DNA from: Oscillibacter sp.
GTDB taxonomy: Bacteria; Bacillota; Clostridia; Oscillospirales; Oscillospiraceae
Length of the DNA stretch: 38,816 nucleotides
Direction: 5' to 3'
Assembly: GCA_003539495.1 (NCBI GenBank)
Contig: DPPB01000036.1
Location: forward strand, 1-38,816
In this document: piece by piece, positions 9,010 through 17,837 of the stretch
Layout of the letters: every line of letters starts with the position of its first letter
How positions within the stretch are numbered: position 1 is the first letter of the stretch
Made by a program: the position numbers and the translations under genes
The notes under the pieces: generated by a model
What the model was told of the DNA's origin: nothing
What the model saw: only the letters and a program-made list of their open reading frames with translations
Database searches by the model: none

Positions 9010-10434
9010 ATGGGACTTATTAAAGCGGGTATCGGTGCATTGGGCGGCACTCTTGCCGATCAGTGGAAGGAATTTTTCTACTGCGAGTCTATGCCCAAGG
9101 AGGTGCTGGTCACCAAGGGACAAAAGCGCGTCAGCGGCAGGTCCTCCAACACGAAGGGCAGTGACAACATCATCTCCAACGGCTCCGGTATTGCCGTGGC
9201 CGATGGTCAGTGCATGATCATTGTGGAGCAGGGAAAGGTCGTGGAGGTCTGCGCCGAGCCCGGCGAATTTACATATGATACCTCCACCGAGCCCTCCATT
9301 TTTTCGGGGAGCCTGAGCGAGGGTATAATGGAGACCTTTAAGACCGTCGGCAAACGCTTTACCTACGGCGGTGATACCGGCAAGGACCAGCGGGTGTACT
9401 ATTTCAACACCAAGGAGCTTATCGACAACAAATTCGGCACACCAAACCCCATTCCCTTCCGCGTGGTGGACTCGAAAATCGGGCTGGATTTGGATGTATC
9501 TGTGCGCTGCTCCGGTGTTTATTCCTACAAGATCGCAGATCCTCTGCTCTTTTACACCAATGTTTGCGGAAATGTGGAGAAGGAGTATACCCGGGACGAG
9601 CTGGATAGCCAGCTGAAAACCGAGTTTGTCAGCGCTTTGCAGCCGGCCTTCGGTAAGCTGTCCGACCTGGAGCTGCGCCCCAACCAGATCGTGACCCACA
9701 ATACCGAGCTTGAAAACGCCATGAATACGGCGCTGTCAGAAAAGTGGGGGCAGCTGCGGGGCTTGCAGGTCGTCAGCATCGCCCTGGGTTCGGTCACGCT
9801 GCCGGAAGAGGATGCGGAGATGATCAAGCAGGCCCAGCGCACGGCCATCATGCGGGATCCCACCATGGCGGCAGCCACGCTGGTGGGCGCGCAGGCGGAT
9901 GCCATGAAGACGGCGGCTGGCAACCAGGCAGGCGCTATGACCGGCTTTATGGGCATGGGGATGGCCATGAATGCCGGCGGCGGCATGAATGCACAGAACC
10001 TGTTTGCCATGGGACAGCAGCAACAGCAGCAGCAGGCGCAGCAGGCCCCGGCGGCCCCGGCAGCCCCGGCGGCAGGCGGCTGGAAATGTGCCTGCGGGGC
10101 TACGGTCAGCGGTAATTTCTGCCCGAACTGCGGCGCGAAGAAGCCGGAGCCGCAGCCGCAGGCAGACGCCTGGAGGTGCAAGTGCGGCGCCATGGCCACG
10201 GGTAAATTCTGCCCCGAGTGCGGCTCTCCCAAGCCGGCGGATTCCGAGGGCTGGACCTGTACCTGCGGCACGGTGAACAAGGGGAAATTCTGCCAGAGCT
10301 GCGGCGCAAAAAAGCCCGAGGGTGCACCGCTTTACCGCTGCGATAAGTGCGGCTGGGAGCCAGAGGATCCCACCCACCCGCCCAAGTTCTGCCCTGAATG
10401 TGGGGATATATTCGACGATAACGATAAAAAATAA
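9010..10434 (+). CDS. SPFH-domain protein with C-terminal zinc ribbons (YdjI-like)
   Basis: A 474-residue protein; the ATG at 9010 follows GGAAAGGAG. The N-terminal part starts MGLIKAGIGALGG and continues with an SPFH/virion-core-like domain to about residue 280, as in B. subtilis YdjI. A Met/Gly/Ala-rich stretch (about 300-335), a poly-Gln run and AAPAAP linkers follow. The C-terminus then holds three CxCG...CPxCG ribbons and a final CDKCGW...FCPECG knuckle. Family knowledge: B. subtilis YdjI works with the membrane proteins YdjG and YdjH and links PspA to the membrane. YdjG-like (14731) and YdjH-like (15838) proteins occur further down the same strand, which supports the call. It probably acts at the inner face of the cytoplasmic membrane in envelope stress; this role is inferred. 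Confidence 0.85.
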   Translation: MGLIKAGIGALGGTLADQWKEFFYCESMPKEVLVTKGQKRVSGRSSNTKGSDNIISNGSGIAVADGQCMIIVEQGKVVEVCAEPGEFTYDTSTEPSIFSGSLSEGIMETFKTVGKRFTYGGDTGKDQRVYYFNTKELIDNKFGTPNPIPFRVVDSKIGLDLDVSVRCSGVYSYKIADPLLFYTNVCGNVEKEYTRDELDSQLKTEFVSALQPAFGKLSDLELRPNQIVTHNTELENAMNTALSEKWGQLRGLQVVSIALGSVTLPEEDAEMIKQAQRTAIMRDPTMAAATLVGAQADAMKTAAGNQAGAMTGFMGMGMAMNAGGGMNAQNLFAMGQQQQQQQAQQAPAAPAAPAAGGWKCACGATVSGNFCPNCGAKKPEPQPQADAWRCKCGAMATGKFCPECGSPKPADSEGWTCTCGTVNKGKFCQSCGAKKPEGAPLYRCDKCGWEPEDPTHPPKFCPECGDIFDDNDKK

Positions 10435-10473
10435 AACTGCCGCTTAGCGGGAACCGTATTAACGGAAGTGTTA

Positions 10474-10526
10474 TTTCGGTCAGGTATGAACGGCTTAAGC
10501 AAAAAAGCCGTTCATACCGCCGAAAG
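10474..10526 (+). terminator. Strong hairpin, probable terminator after SPFH gene
   Basis: A perfect 14-bp stem, GGTATGAACGGCTT with AAGCCGTTCATACC (10483-10496 and 10505-10518), is extended by outer TTTCGG/CCGAAA pairing and followed by GGTTTTTGC. It lies 50 bp after the SPFH stop and separates it from the AT-rich gene pair. Confidence 0.7.
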
Positions 10527-10633
10527 GTTTTTGCGCAGCAGGATAAGTTTCCCTGCCGGCGAAACGACGAAGAATTCTTCGTGTGATTTGTTAAGGAGCG
10601 GTTTTATATTTGCTTGCAAAAGGAGATCCTGTT

Positions 10634-11158
10634 ATGAGTAAAAGAAATAAAGACATTAAAATGACCATATTTATCATGGTCGCCGGCATCGGCTTGATAG
10701 TTGCGGGTGTAATCGGAATTGTTACAAGCAGAATCGACAGCAGGGAATATAAAAGCTCAACCGATATACGGAAAATTTCCGCTGTTATTATTGACTTTTC
10801 AACCACAAATGAAAAGGATGATTCCGGTGATGTAAAGTATACAACATATGAATTTAAAGTTTCATATGTTGTTGACGGAAAAACCTATAAGGGAAAATAT
10901 GAAGAACGTGTCTGGTGGAACAACTACGAAAAAAAATATACCTATGATAAATTGAGAAAAGGCGACACAGTAGATGTCGAGGTTTATAAAACCTCAAAAG
11001 GTGATTACAAGCTTTCTCCTGAGGGAAGTCCCGTTGATTTTCTGCTCTATTGTGCGGCAATCCCCGTCGGTTTGTTCTTTGTTGTTATAATGATATGCGA
11101 CATTGCAAAAGACAACCGAAAAAAGAAAAGCGAAAACGAAATGATCAGCGAGGAATAA
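10634..11158 (+). CDS. DUF3592-like membrane protein
   Basis: A 174-residue protein. The ATG at 10634 has AAAGGAG 8 nt upstream, so I reject the TTG at 10610. There is a membrane segment near residues 11-30 (IFIMVAGIGLIVAGVIGIV). An extracytoplasmic beta domain follows, with the DUF3592 pattern of a 'V.Y.VDGKTYKGKY' strand and a later 'KGDTVDVEVYK' strand. A second membrane segment lies near 138-158, then a basic tail. The gene is distinctly more AT-rich than the SPFH gene. It is probably co-transcribed with the gene starting at 11174 (15-bp gap). Function unknown; a membrane-associated role is inferred from topology. Confidence 0.75.
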   Translation: MSKRNKDIKMTIFIMVAGIGLIVAGVIGIVTSRIDSREYKSSTDIRKISAVIIDFSTTNEKDDSGDVKYTTYEFKVSYVVDGKTYKGKYEERVWWNNYEKKYTYDKLRKGDTVDVEVYKTSKGDYKLSPEGSPVDFLLYCAAIPVGLFFVVIMICDIAKDNRKKKSENEMISEE

Positions 11159-11173
11159 ATCAGAGGTGCTTTT

Positions 11174-12475
11174 ATGGATTTATCAGTAGCACTGATTATT
11201 GCGGCTTCCTTTGCGATATTATGTACATTCCATATCGGTAAAAGAATACTTACCATAGATTTTTCGGAATACAGCTCCAAAAACTCTAAAAAAGCCAAAC
11301 TGGAAAGATTGCTTGTGAAAAAGGGCACTCCCCTTCAGAATTCAAAAATCCGAAGAGATATAAGAAAAGCCTTTGAAAGAATTCTGATACCGCTGGGGAA
11401 TGCGGATCAGGACCTTCTTCCGGCAAGAATGGACCTGGCATTCCGAAATAAAATCGTCAGTCAAATCAACAGACTTAATAGGAATAAGCTTTGCCGCAGA
11501 ATTTACGTTACGGATGTTGTTCCCGTTCCTAAAAATGACTTTGAAACATGGAACGATGACGGCAGAGAATGGCGTGAATCGGTTTTAAAGTGCAGCACAC
11601 TGGAGCGTTTTGAGTCAACCGAAGACAACAAGGTTCAGCATGAGATATACCGCAAGAATTCGTATCTCAGAATACTTCAATCAAGACACGTTCGCCGCAC
11701 CGATCAAAAAGAAAAAAAGAAAAGTTATTATAACGATATGTTAAGCATAACCTGCCCGTCCTGCGGTGCAGGAGTCAAGCTTGACAGTCAGCAGGTGACC
11801 TGTGAATACTGCGGCGCCGTTATCAAAAACGAGTTTTACGATTGGCAGACCGAGTCGTTTGAGATTTATGAAGCTATCAGTACAAACCTGAAAAGTTTTT
11901 TACAGCTTCTTGTGTCCGGCTCCATACTTTTCTTATGTGTCTTTCTGTGCCTATATTTAATTGAGGACACCGAGATTTCCCTTGCCGCCGGCGTTGGCGC
12001 AGCGGTTCTGACTTTCGGAGGAATCATCACACCGATTATCTGCGGGAAAATCAAGCAAGAAAAGCTTGCCGGAAAAATTGTAAGATATTCCGAGAATTAT
12101 CTCAGAGCCTGCTTAAACGAACACTTTTGGGAGAATGAAAACGACAAAGACCTGCTTGATTTCAGCGTTGGTACAATTAAACTTTTAAAAGTTGCCCACA
12201 CAGAAGAAACAACAACTGTTACGGCTGACATTTTCGGAACAAAAACCTTTCTTCCCGAAAATCAGAAGCCGTATACAGAAAAATTTAAAAAGAGATTGAT
12301 CATACAAAGGGCAAGATATCCCGAAAAACGAAAAGCGGACGGCGAGTTCTTTGCCGAAAAGGATTGCCCGTCCTGCGGCGCCAACTTCATGCCTGATGAA
12401 AACCACTGCTGTTCGTTCTGTGGGTACGGCTTACAGGTCAACAATGCAAAATGGATTGTTAAAAAAAATCAATAA
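11174..12475 (+). CDS. Membrane protein with two zinc ribbons
   Basis: A 433-residue protein with GAGG before the ATG. An N-terminal membrane segment (about 2-20) is followed by a charged region. A TFIIB-type zinc ribbon comes next near residues 194-220 (CPSCGAG...CEYCGAV), with the DWQTESFEI-like sequence often found after the ribbon of Tim44-like zinc-ribbon membrane proteins. Two hydrophobic segments lie near 243-290. An alpha/beta C-terminal domain ends with another double CxxC knuckle (CPSCGAN...CSFCGYG). Family placement with Tim44-like proteins is my inference and not firm. Codon use is AT-rich like the preceding gene and unlike the genes on either side of the pair, so the two may have arrived together. 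The gene after it starts 15 bp downstream. Confidence 0.7.
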   Translation: MDLSVALIIAASFAILCTFHIGKRILTIDFSEYSSKNSKKAKLERLLVKKGTPLQNSKIRRDIRKAFERILIPLGNADQDLLPARMDLAFRNKIVSQINRLNRNKLCRRIYVTDVVPVPKNDFETWNDDGREWRESVLKCSTLERFESTEDNKVQHEIYRKNSYLRILQSRHVRRTDQKEKKKSYYNDMLSITCPSCGAGVKLDSQQVTCEYCGAVIKNEFYDWQTESFEIYEAISTNLKSFLQLLVSGSILFLCVFLCLYLIEDTEISLAAGVGAAVLTFGGIITPIICGKIKQEKLAGKIVRYSENYLRACLNEHFWENENDKDLLDFSVGTIKLLKVAHTEETTTVTADIFGTKTFLPENQKPYTEKFKKRLIIQRARYPEKRKADGEFFAEKDCPSCGANFMPDENHCCSFCGYGLQVNNAKWIVKKNQ

Positions 12476-12490
12476 ATGGAGGATCAAAGC

Positions 12491-13357
12491 ATGGGACTAT
12501 TTGACAAAAAATACTGCGACATCTGCGGGGAGAAAATCGGACTTCTCGGAAACCGTAAGCTGGAGGATGGAAATCTCTGTAAGGATTGCGCAAGAAAGCT
12601 CTCGCCGTTTTTCAGCGAGCGGCGGAACTCGACCGTGGAGGACATCAAGCGCCAGCTTGCTTACCGTGCGGAAAATGAAAAGAAGCTTGCCGACTTTGCC
12701 CCGTCGATCACTTTTGACGGGAGCAAAAAGGTATACATCGATCCCATAGGGGAGCGGTTCATCGTTACCGGGGCCTCTAACTGGCGCAGCAGCAATCCTG
12801 ACCTCATTGCGTTTTCTCAGGTGCTGGGAGTGAACACGGATATCCGAGAGAATAAGGAGGAGATCCTTTACAAGGACTCCGAGGGAAATGAAAAGAGCTA
12901 TGTACCGCCCCGCTATGCCTGCGACTATGAGTTCAATGTGACGATTCGGGTGGATTCTCCATGGTTTGATGAGATAGAGCTGGAGCTGAGCGACGGCAAC
13001 CGCCCCGACAGCCCCTATACCGACCTGTACCGCCAATATGAACAGAGAATGCACGAGCTTGCAGATATTTTGATGCGCCGGGATAACAGAAACCGGGTTT
13101 GGGACGGCGGCGGTACGATGAATCGGGTGGATAACGCGGGCATCCGCCCGGAAAGGCCCGCTCCCGTACCTAATGCAATGGGCGGCGAGACATGGGTATG
13201 CCCGTCCTGTGGCGCCCAAAGCAGTGGGAAATTCTGCGCAAACTGCGGCGCCGGAAGGCCTGTAGTCAGCTCCGGCTGTACAAACTGCGGGTGGAAGCCC
13301 TCGGCGGGACAGGGTATGCCGAGATTCTGCCCGGAGTGCGGCAGGCCGCTTCAGTAA
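12491..13357 (+). CDS. DUF4428-type zinc-finger protein with C-terminal zinc ribbons
   Basis: A 288-residue protein. I choose the ATG at 12491 because GGAGG sits just before it; the ATG at 12476 would place that site inside the gene. Residues 6-33 form the DUF4428 zinc finger (YCDICGEKIG...LCKDCARK). The middle carries a globular domain of unknown fold (about 60-190), then an Arg/Asn-rich stretch. The C-terminus has CPSCG...CANCG followed by CTNCGW...FCPECG, the same terminal knuckle type as in the SPFH protein at 9010. That shared tail suggests both belong to one assembly. No membrane segment is seen, so it is probably cytosolic. Metal binding is inferred from the Cys pattern; the cellular function is unknown. 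Confidence 0.78.
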   Translation: MGLFDKKYCDICGEKIGLLGNRKLEDGNLCKDCARKLSPFFSERRNSTVEDIKRQLAYRAENEKKLADFAPSITFDGSKKVYIDPIGERFIVTGASNWRSSNPDLIAFSQVLGVNTDIRENKEEILYKDSEGNEKSYVPPRYACDYEFNVTIRVDSPWFDEIELELSDGNRPDSPYTDLYRQYEQRMHELADILMRRDNRNRVWDGGGTMNRVDNAGIRPERPAPVPNAMGGETWVCPSCGAQSSGKFCANCGAGRPVVSSGCTNCGWKPSAGQGMPRFCPECGRPLQ

Positions 13358-13360
13358 ATC

Positions 13361-13885
13361 ATGAAGCACACGGTGCGCAGGGCTGCAGCAGTTATGCTTG
13401 CATTCTTGCCGATTTTCGGACTTTTTGGCTGCGGCGAAAGTGAAAGAAATACTGCCGATGATCTTGTTTTGATCCATACCGTTTATTACGGAACGGAAAG
13501 GAATCCGGTGTATTGCTTTGCTTTAAAAAAGGAAGAAAATGGCTGGTTATTCTCTGCGGATTGCCTTGTGGGAGAGCAGAAGGAGCACTATACCTCCTTT
13601 GGATCTTTTCCGATACCGGCGGAGGATGCAGCAGAACTCCTTCAGATTGTTAGTGAGGAAGGCGAGATAGAGAGGCTTTACAAGCATCGAAATCCAATAC
13701 GTTTTTTTCACATATCTGACGCACCGACACGCAGCCTGGGAATGACTTTCTCTGACGGAAGCACGATGGAGAAGGAAGCAATACTCGGCGACAGGGCGCT
13801 TAATTATCTCTATGTGCTTGCCGACAGATATTATAAGGCGGCTGAAGGCTCAGCAGACACTCCGCCAGATACAGCAACGAACTGA
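13361..13885 (+). CDS. Small lipoprotein of unknown function
   Basis: A 174-residue protein starting 3 bp after the stop of the preceding gene with no close ribosome-binding site, so translation is probably coupled. The N-terminus (KHTVRRAAAVM, hydrophobic run, lipobox LFGC) marks a lipoprotein with the acylated Cys near residue 24. The mature part is about 150 residues of mixed alpha/beta sequence with no family I recognise. It may be the extracytoplasmic partner of the cytosolic zinc-finger proteins encoded on both sides. Function unknown. Confidence 0.72.
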   Translation: MKHTVRRAAAVMLAFLPIFGLFGCGESERNTADDLVLIHTVYYGTERNPVYCFALKKEENGWLFSADCLVGEQKEHYTSFGSFPIPAEDAAELLQIVSEEGEIERLYKHRNPIRFFHISDAPTRSLGMTFSDGSTMEKEAILGDRALNYLYVLADRYYKAAEGSADTPPDTATN

Positions 13886-13951
13886 ACATCATCATGTAAA
13901 AGCAAGAAAAGCTAAAAACAAACCGACGTTGACAGAAAAAGGAGGAGAATT

Positions 13952-14704
13952 ATGGCTAATCAATGCGCTATCTGTGGTGCGGACATCAATCTGATCCAAA
14001 CCCAAAAGCTGTCGGACGGCAACTGCATTTGCCGCAAAAACTGCAGGAAAAAGGGCTTCAAGGTATATGACTATGTGCATAGCAATCTTCCGGGTGTCAA
14101 GGCGCATCTTGCACAGGTGGAGCGCGGCACCAAGCTGTGGGACCACTATTTCGTTCCGCGGATGAAAACAAAGGATAAGAGCAAAAAACTGAAGCGCTTC
14201 GGCACTTACCTCTATGTGGCGGCGGATATCGGGCTGATGGCGTATACCCAAAACGATTACAAGTTTATGATGTTCGGCAAGACCACCCGTGCCTGCGTGT
14301 ACCGCATTGCCGATCTGCGCAGCTATAAGTATGAGGAGCAGCTCGTTAAAAACGGCGATAAGACCGAGAAAAAGCCCGCTGCAAGACTTAGCTTTACCAA
14401 TACGCAGGGCCTTTACGAAATCGTTCTCCCCATGAACAACAGAAAGGATTTTGATGCGCTCAAAAAATACTTCGATACGCTGTTCGGCATACAGAATACA
14501 CTCGGCAACGCTTCAAATGTTTGGAAGCAGCAGATGACGGCGGTTAAGGATATAGCGGCAGGCTTTTCTGCCACGGTAAAGGGAGAGGCCGATGCCGGCG
14601 ACAAGGCGGCGCAGGCAATCGACTCCCTGGATGCCGCAATCTACGGCGACCGCACCGAGTGGATTGAGAAAGCAGATGCGGCTCTTGCGGCATTTAATGG
14701 GTGA
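13952..14704 (+). CDS. DUF4428-type zinc-finger protein
   Basis: A 250-residue protein with AAAAAGGAGGAG before the ATG. The N-terminal DUF4428 finger (CAICGADIN...CICRKNCRKK, residues 5-35) is followed by a basic linker and a beta-rich domain (about 90-175; KFMMFGKTTRACVYRI). The last 70 residues are helical (VWKQQMTAVKDIAAGF...). The beta domain could be PH-like, a fold common in this kind of protein, but I cannot prove this. It is the second DUF4428 protein of the cluster and shares only the finger with the one at 12491. No signal peptide or membrane segment is visible. Role unknown. Confidence 0.75.
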   Translation: MANQCAICGADINLIQTQKLSDGNCICRKNCRKKGFKVYDYVHSNLPGVKAHLAQVERGTKLWDHYFVPRMKTKDKSKKLKRFGTYLYVAADIGLMAYTQNDYKFMMFGKTTRACVYRIADLRSYKYEEQLVKNGDKTEKKPAARLSFTNTQGLYEIVLPMNNRKDFDALKKYFDTLFGIQNTLGNASNVWKQQMTAVKDIAAGFSATVKGEADAGDKAAQAIDSLDAAIYGDRTEWIEKADAALAAFNG

Positions 14705-14730
14705 AATTCTTTAAGAGAGGAGATCTTTTC

Positions 14731-15825
14731 ATGCAAACCTTGCAGGAATATAAATGTCCCTGCTGCGGCGGTGCGATAGCCTTTGACAGCACCCTCCAGA
14801 AGATGAAGTGCCCTTTTTGCGACACTGAGTTTGAAATGGAGGCGCTGGAGGGCTACGACGCCGAGCTGCAGAGCGAAAAGTCTGATAACATGGAGTGGGA
14901 AACCACTGCCGGAGGAGATTGGCAGGAGGGAGAAACCGACGGCCTGCGCTCGTATGTGTGCAAATCCTGCGGCGGCGAGATCGTAGGCGATGCCAACACG
15001 GCGGCTACCGCCTGCCCTTTCTGCGGCAATCCCGTGGTGATGATGGGCCAGTTCTCGGGCGCTCTCAAGCCGGATCTTATAATCCCGTTCAAGCTGGATA
15101 AAAAGGCGGCAAAGGCGGGGCTGATGAAGCACCTGACCGGGAAACGGCTGCTGCCTAAGATTTTCAAGGATCAGAACCATATCGACGAGATCAAGGGGGT
15201 CTATGTTCCCTTCTGGCTTTTCGACACCGATGTGGACGCACAGGTGCGTTATCGTGCCACAAAGGTCCGCACATGGAGCGACAGCGACTACGATTACACC
15301 GAAACCAGCCACTTTATGGTGCATCGGGGCGGCAGCGTCGGCTTTGAGCATGTCCCGGTGGACGGCTCTTCCAAAATGGCAGATGATCTGATGGAATCCA
15401 TTGAGCCGTATAGTATTTCGGATGCAGTCCATTTCCAGACAGCTTATCTTGCCGGCTATGTGGCGGATAAGTATGATGTGACCGCCGAGGAAAGCGTTGA
15501 CCGGGCAAACCAGCGGGTCAAGCGGTCTACCGAGGAGGTATTTGCCGAGACGGTAAAAGGGTATACCACCGTTACGCCGGAAAACACCAATGTGCAGTTC
15601 CATGGCGGAAAGGCCCGGTATGCGCTTTATCCGGTGTGGCTTTTGAACACCACATGGAACGGCAATCAATATATCTTTGCCATGAACGGTCAGACCGGGA
15701 AATTCGTCGGCGATCTGCCGGTGGATAAGGCTGCAGCCAAGCGCTGGACGTTTTTGCTGGCGGCGATATTCTCAGTGGCGTCCTACGGCGTTGCGTGGGG
15801 CTTGCACCTGATGGGGCTGATTTAA
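14731..15825 (+). CDS. TFIIB-type zinc-ribbon membrane protein (YdjG-like)
   Basis: A 364-residue protein. The ATG at 14731 follows GAGAGGAGA; the GTG at 14701, overlapping the upstream stop, is less likely. Two zinc ribbons are present: CPCCGGAI...CPFCDTEF (residues about 10-33) and CKSCGGE...CPFCGNP (about 81-105). A conserved core follows, with PDLIIPFKLDKKAA, IKGVYVPFWLFD and YALYPVWLLN, typical of the YdjG-type family. A C-terminal hydrophobic segment (about 341-362) fits a membrane anchor. In B. subtilis YdjG is a membrane partner of YdjH and the SPFH protein YdjI. It is followed 12 bp later by the YdjH-like gene, the same order as ydjG-ydjH, which strengthens the assignment. Confidence 0.85.
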   Translation: MQTLQEYKCPCCGGAIAFDSTLQKMKCPFCDTEFEMEALEGYDAELQSEKSDNMEWETTAGGDWQEGETDGLRSYVCKSCGGEIVGDANTAATACPFCGNPVVMMGQFSGALKPDLIIPFKLDKKAAKAGLMKHLTGKRLLPKIFKDQNHIDEIKGVYVPFWLFDTDVDAQVRYRATKVRTWSDSDYDYTETSHFMVHRGGSVGFEHVPVDGSSKMADDLMESIEPYSISDAVHFQTAYLAGYVADKYDVTAEESVDRANQRVKRSTEEVFAETVKGYTTVTPENTNVQFHGGKARYALYPVWLLNTTWNGNQYIFAMNGQTGKFVGDLPVDKAAAKRWTFLLAAIFSVASYGVAWGLHLMGLI

Positions 15826-15837
15826 GGAGGGGACGGA

Positions 15838-16659
15838 ATGAAAAAGAAAATACTGACACTGTTATTCTCGCTTGTTCTGTGCCTTTGTATAGCAGCTCCT
15901 GCGTTTGCTTTTGCGCAGACGGACGGATTCGCAAGCGAATATGAGCGCGTGCAGGACTTGGCGGGGCTGCTCTCCGGCAACGAGGAAGCGTCGCTTGTGA
16001 CAAAGCTTAATGAACTCAGCGAGCGTCAGAAAATGGATATTATCGTGCTGACCACTGACTCGCTGAACGGGAAAACCCCGCGGGATTATGCCGATGATAC
16101 TTATGATTACGGCAACTTTGGCTACGGCGAAAGCAAGGACGGCGCGCTGCTGCTTATCAGCATCGAGGACAACGACTGGTACATATCCACCTGCGGCTAC
16201 GGCATTACGGTCTTTACGGACGCAGGCATTCAGTATATCGGCAAGCAGATAAAGGGAGAGCTGTCCGACGGTAATTTTGCGGGCGCCTTTGATAAATTCG
16301 CCGATCTTTGCGATGAATTCATCACACAAGCAAGAAACGGCGAGCCTTACGATGTAAAGAATTTGCCCAAGGAGCCCCTTTCCCTTATTTGGATCCCCAT
16401 TGCCATCGTTGTGGGCTTCGTCCTATCCCTCATCATAGTGGGCAGGATGAAGGCGAAGCTGAAAACGGTCCGCTTCCAGGCGGCTGCAAGCAACTACATA
16501 AAGGACGGCAGTCTGAACATTAACGAGAGACGTGATCTGTTCCTGTATAACACTGTCACACGCACAGCGAAGCCCAAGGACGATGATTCCGGAGGCGGGA
16601 GCAGCACCCACACCTCTTCCTCCGGCACGACCCACGGCGGCGGGGGCGGTAGCTTCTGA
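15838..16659 (+). CDS. TPM-domain membrane protein (YdjH/YgcG-like)
   Basis: A 273-residue protein with AAGGAGG before the ATG. Residues 1-25 are a signal peptide (hydrophobic run ending APAFAFA). Residues about 35-165 form a TPM domain: VQDLAGLLSGNEE, MDIIVLTTDS, the GYGESKDGALLLIS segment and WYISTCGYG. A membrane segment lies near 181-203. A cytoplasmic basic region and a Ser/Gly-rich tail ending GGGGGSF follow, typical of YgcG/YdjH proteins. The TPM domain is predicted to face outward. In B. subtilis YdjH acts with YdjG and YdjI in membrane-stress signalling through PspA; the role here is inferred by analogy. It belongs to the same unit as the YdjG-like gene. Confidence 0.87.
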   Translation: MKKKILTLLFSLVLCLCIAAPAFAFAQTDGFASEYERVQDLAGLLSGNEEASLVTKLNELSERQKMDIIVLTTDSLNGKTPRDYADDTYDYGNFGYGESKDGALLLISIEDNDWYISTCGYGITVFTDAGIQYIGKQIKGELSDGNFAGAFDKFADLCDEFITQARNGEPYDVKNLPKEPLSLIWIPIAIVVGFVLSLIIVGRMKAKLKTVRFQAAASNYIKDGSLNINERRDLFLYNTVTRTAKPKDDDSGGGSSTHTSSSGTTHGGGGGSF

Positions 16660-16710
16660 CGCAGCGCCGTCCTCTGCAAATAATACTTTATAAAATAGGA
16701 GGGATAACCC

Positions 16711-17280
16711 GTGAGTATCTTTGATAAGCTGAAAAGCACAGCCGGGCAGGCGGTAAATGCCGCCGCACAGTCCCTGGGCAGTAAACGGGAAACGTTTACC
16801 TTTGCAGCGCTGCCGGAGAGCCTTGCCGAAATGCAGGCGCTTCCCGAGGCGAGCCTCGACACGCCCTACAAAACGGCGGCCCTTACGGTTCTCGCTCTGT
16901 GCGCCTATGCGGCGGATAAAAGCATCGGCACGGAGATGTTGAATTGGCTGCGGGGACCTCGTCTGCTGAACGGACAGGAAATTTCTTTCCTGAATGACCG
17001 CTTCCGCGATGGCAAGACCTACCTGCCCTTCACTTATTTTGCCGGCTCCACGCCGGACAACAACTACACACCCACCCAACCGTATACGATCACCGTTGAG
17101 AGCAATCATGTGTCCGGCGAGGAGCAGGGATATATGAAGCTGTTTATCCCCTGTGGCGGCGCAGACGATCCCCGCCCTATCAAGATGCGCCAGCGGGGCA
17201 GCGACGGCAAGTGGTTTTTGTGGGAGCAGTATCTGCTGACCGGTGTGCGCACGCCGAAGGCTGCCGATCCGTGGGCGTAA
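16711..17280 (+). CDS. Small cytosolic protein of unknown function
   Basis: A 189-residue protein with a GTG start. AGGAGGG lies 9 nt upstream, and the N-terminus MSIFDKLKS matches the short amphipathic start seen in other proteins of this cluster (MGLFDKK, MGLIKAG). No signal peptide, membrane segment or Cys motif is present. The sequence is helical to about residue 95, then beta-rich with a conserved-looking YTITVESNH and a W/F-rich C-terminus. Similar proteins occur in Clostridia next to zinc-ribbon genes as far as I recall, but no function is known to me. The 51-bp spacing to the TPM gene suggests co-transcription. Confidence 0.7.
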   Translation: MSIFDKLKSTAGQAVNAAAQSLGSKRETFTFAALPESLAEMQALPEASLDTPYKTAALTVLALCAYAADKSIGTEMLNWLRGPRLLNGQEISFLNDRFRDGKTYLPFTYFAGSTPDNNYTPTQPYTITVESNHVSGEEQGYMKLFIPCGGADDPRPIKMRQRGSDGKWFLWEQYLLTGVRTPKAADPWA

Positions 17281-17302
17281 TGGTTTGACAAGGAGGGAAA
17301 AC

Positions 17303-17710
17303 ATGGATATTCGGGGAATATGGAAGGTCAAGGAGGTCCGTGTGCCTACGCCGGACGGAGTGAAGGTCTTTACCCCTGACAACCCGCCGCAGGAGGAGCG
17401 GTTTGAGGGCAGCGCCGAATTGATGCAGTACCGGACGGAGTTTGCCGAGGGCGGTGTGCTCAACACGCTCATGCTCGTGCCGGAGGAGATGCGTCAGGAG
17501 GCTGCCAAGCATGGGGTGGAGGTCCGGGAGGACGGCTACGCCGCTATCGAAAGCACCACCTGGAAGGAGGCGGACGGCAAGTTCTATTACGACACCGGGA
17601 TTCAGGGTGAAACTCTGGGCGAGCCGGTGGATCCCTTTGCGGAGATCTCCGTCACAGAGGACGGGTGTCTGCTGTATGGGCTCGGAATGATCCTTTTGGA
17701 AAGGGCCTAA
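17303..17710 (+). CDS. Small protein of unknown function, possibly lipocalin-like
   Basis: A 135-residue protein. The ATG at 17303 has AAGGAGGG in front; the longer frame from 17243 overlaps the previous gene and has no such site. It opens IRGIWKVKEVRVP and alternates short beta-strands (e.g. KFYYDTGIQG, ILLERA at the end), which could form a small beta-barrel. There is no signal sequence. It appears to be the last gene of the tight zinc-ribbon run before the hairpin at 17786. Function unknown. Confidence 0.68.
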   Translation: MDIRGIWKVKEVRVPTPDGVKVFTPDNPPQEERFEGSAELMQYRTEFAEGGVLNTLMLVPEEMRQEAAKHGVEVREDGYAAIESTTWKEADGKFYYDTGIQGETLGEPVDPFAEISVTEDGCLLYGLGMILLERA

Positions 17711-17785
17711 ACTGGCGGCAAAGGGAATAAGCCGAATACGGATAACCCCTATCCATAAGCGGGAGAGGCTTGCTGCGGCAAGCTT

Positions 17786-17828
17786 CTTTCCGAAAGGCAC
17801 CGAACGGCTTGCGGTGCCTTTCGGAAAG
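17786..17828 (+). promoter_or_regulatory. 17-bp perfect hairpin reaching the RBS of the next lipoprotein
   Basis: CTTTCCGAAAGGCACCG (17786-17802) and CGGTGCCTTTCGGAAAG (17812-17828) are perfect complements with a 9-nt loop. The 3' arm runs into the purine-rich GGAAAGGAAG that serves as ribosome-binding site for the ATG at 17838. It may act as a terminator without a U-tract or as a structure that hides the RBS. Confidence 0.6.
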
Positions 17829-17837
17829 GAAGAATCC

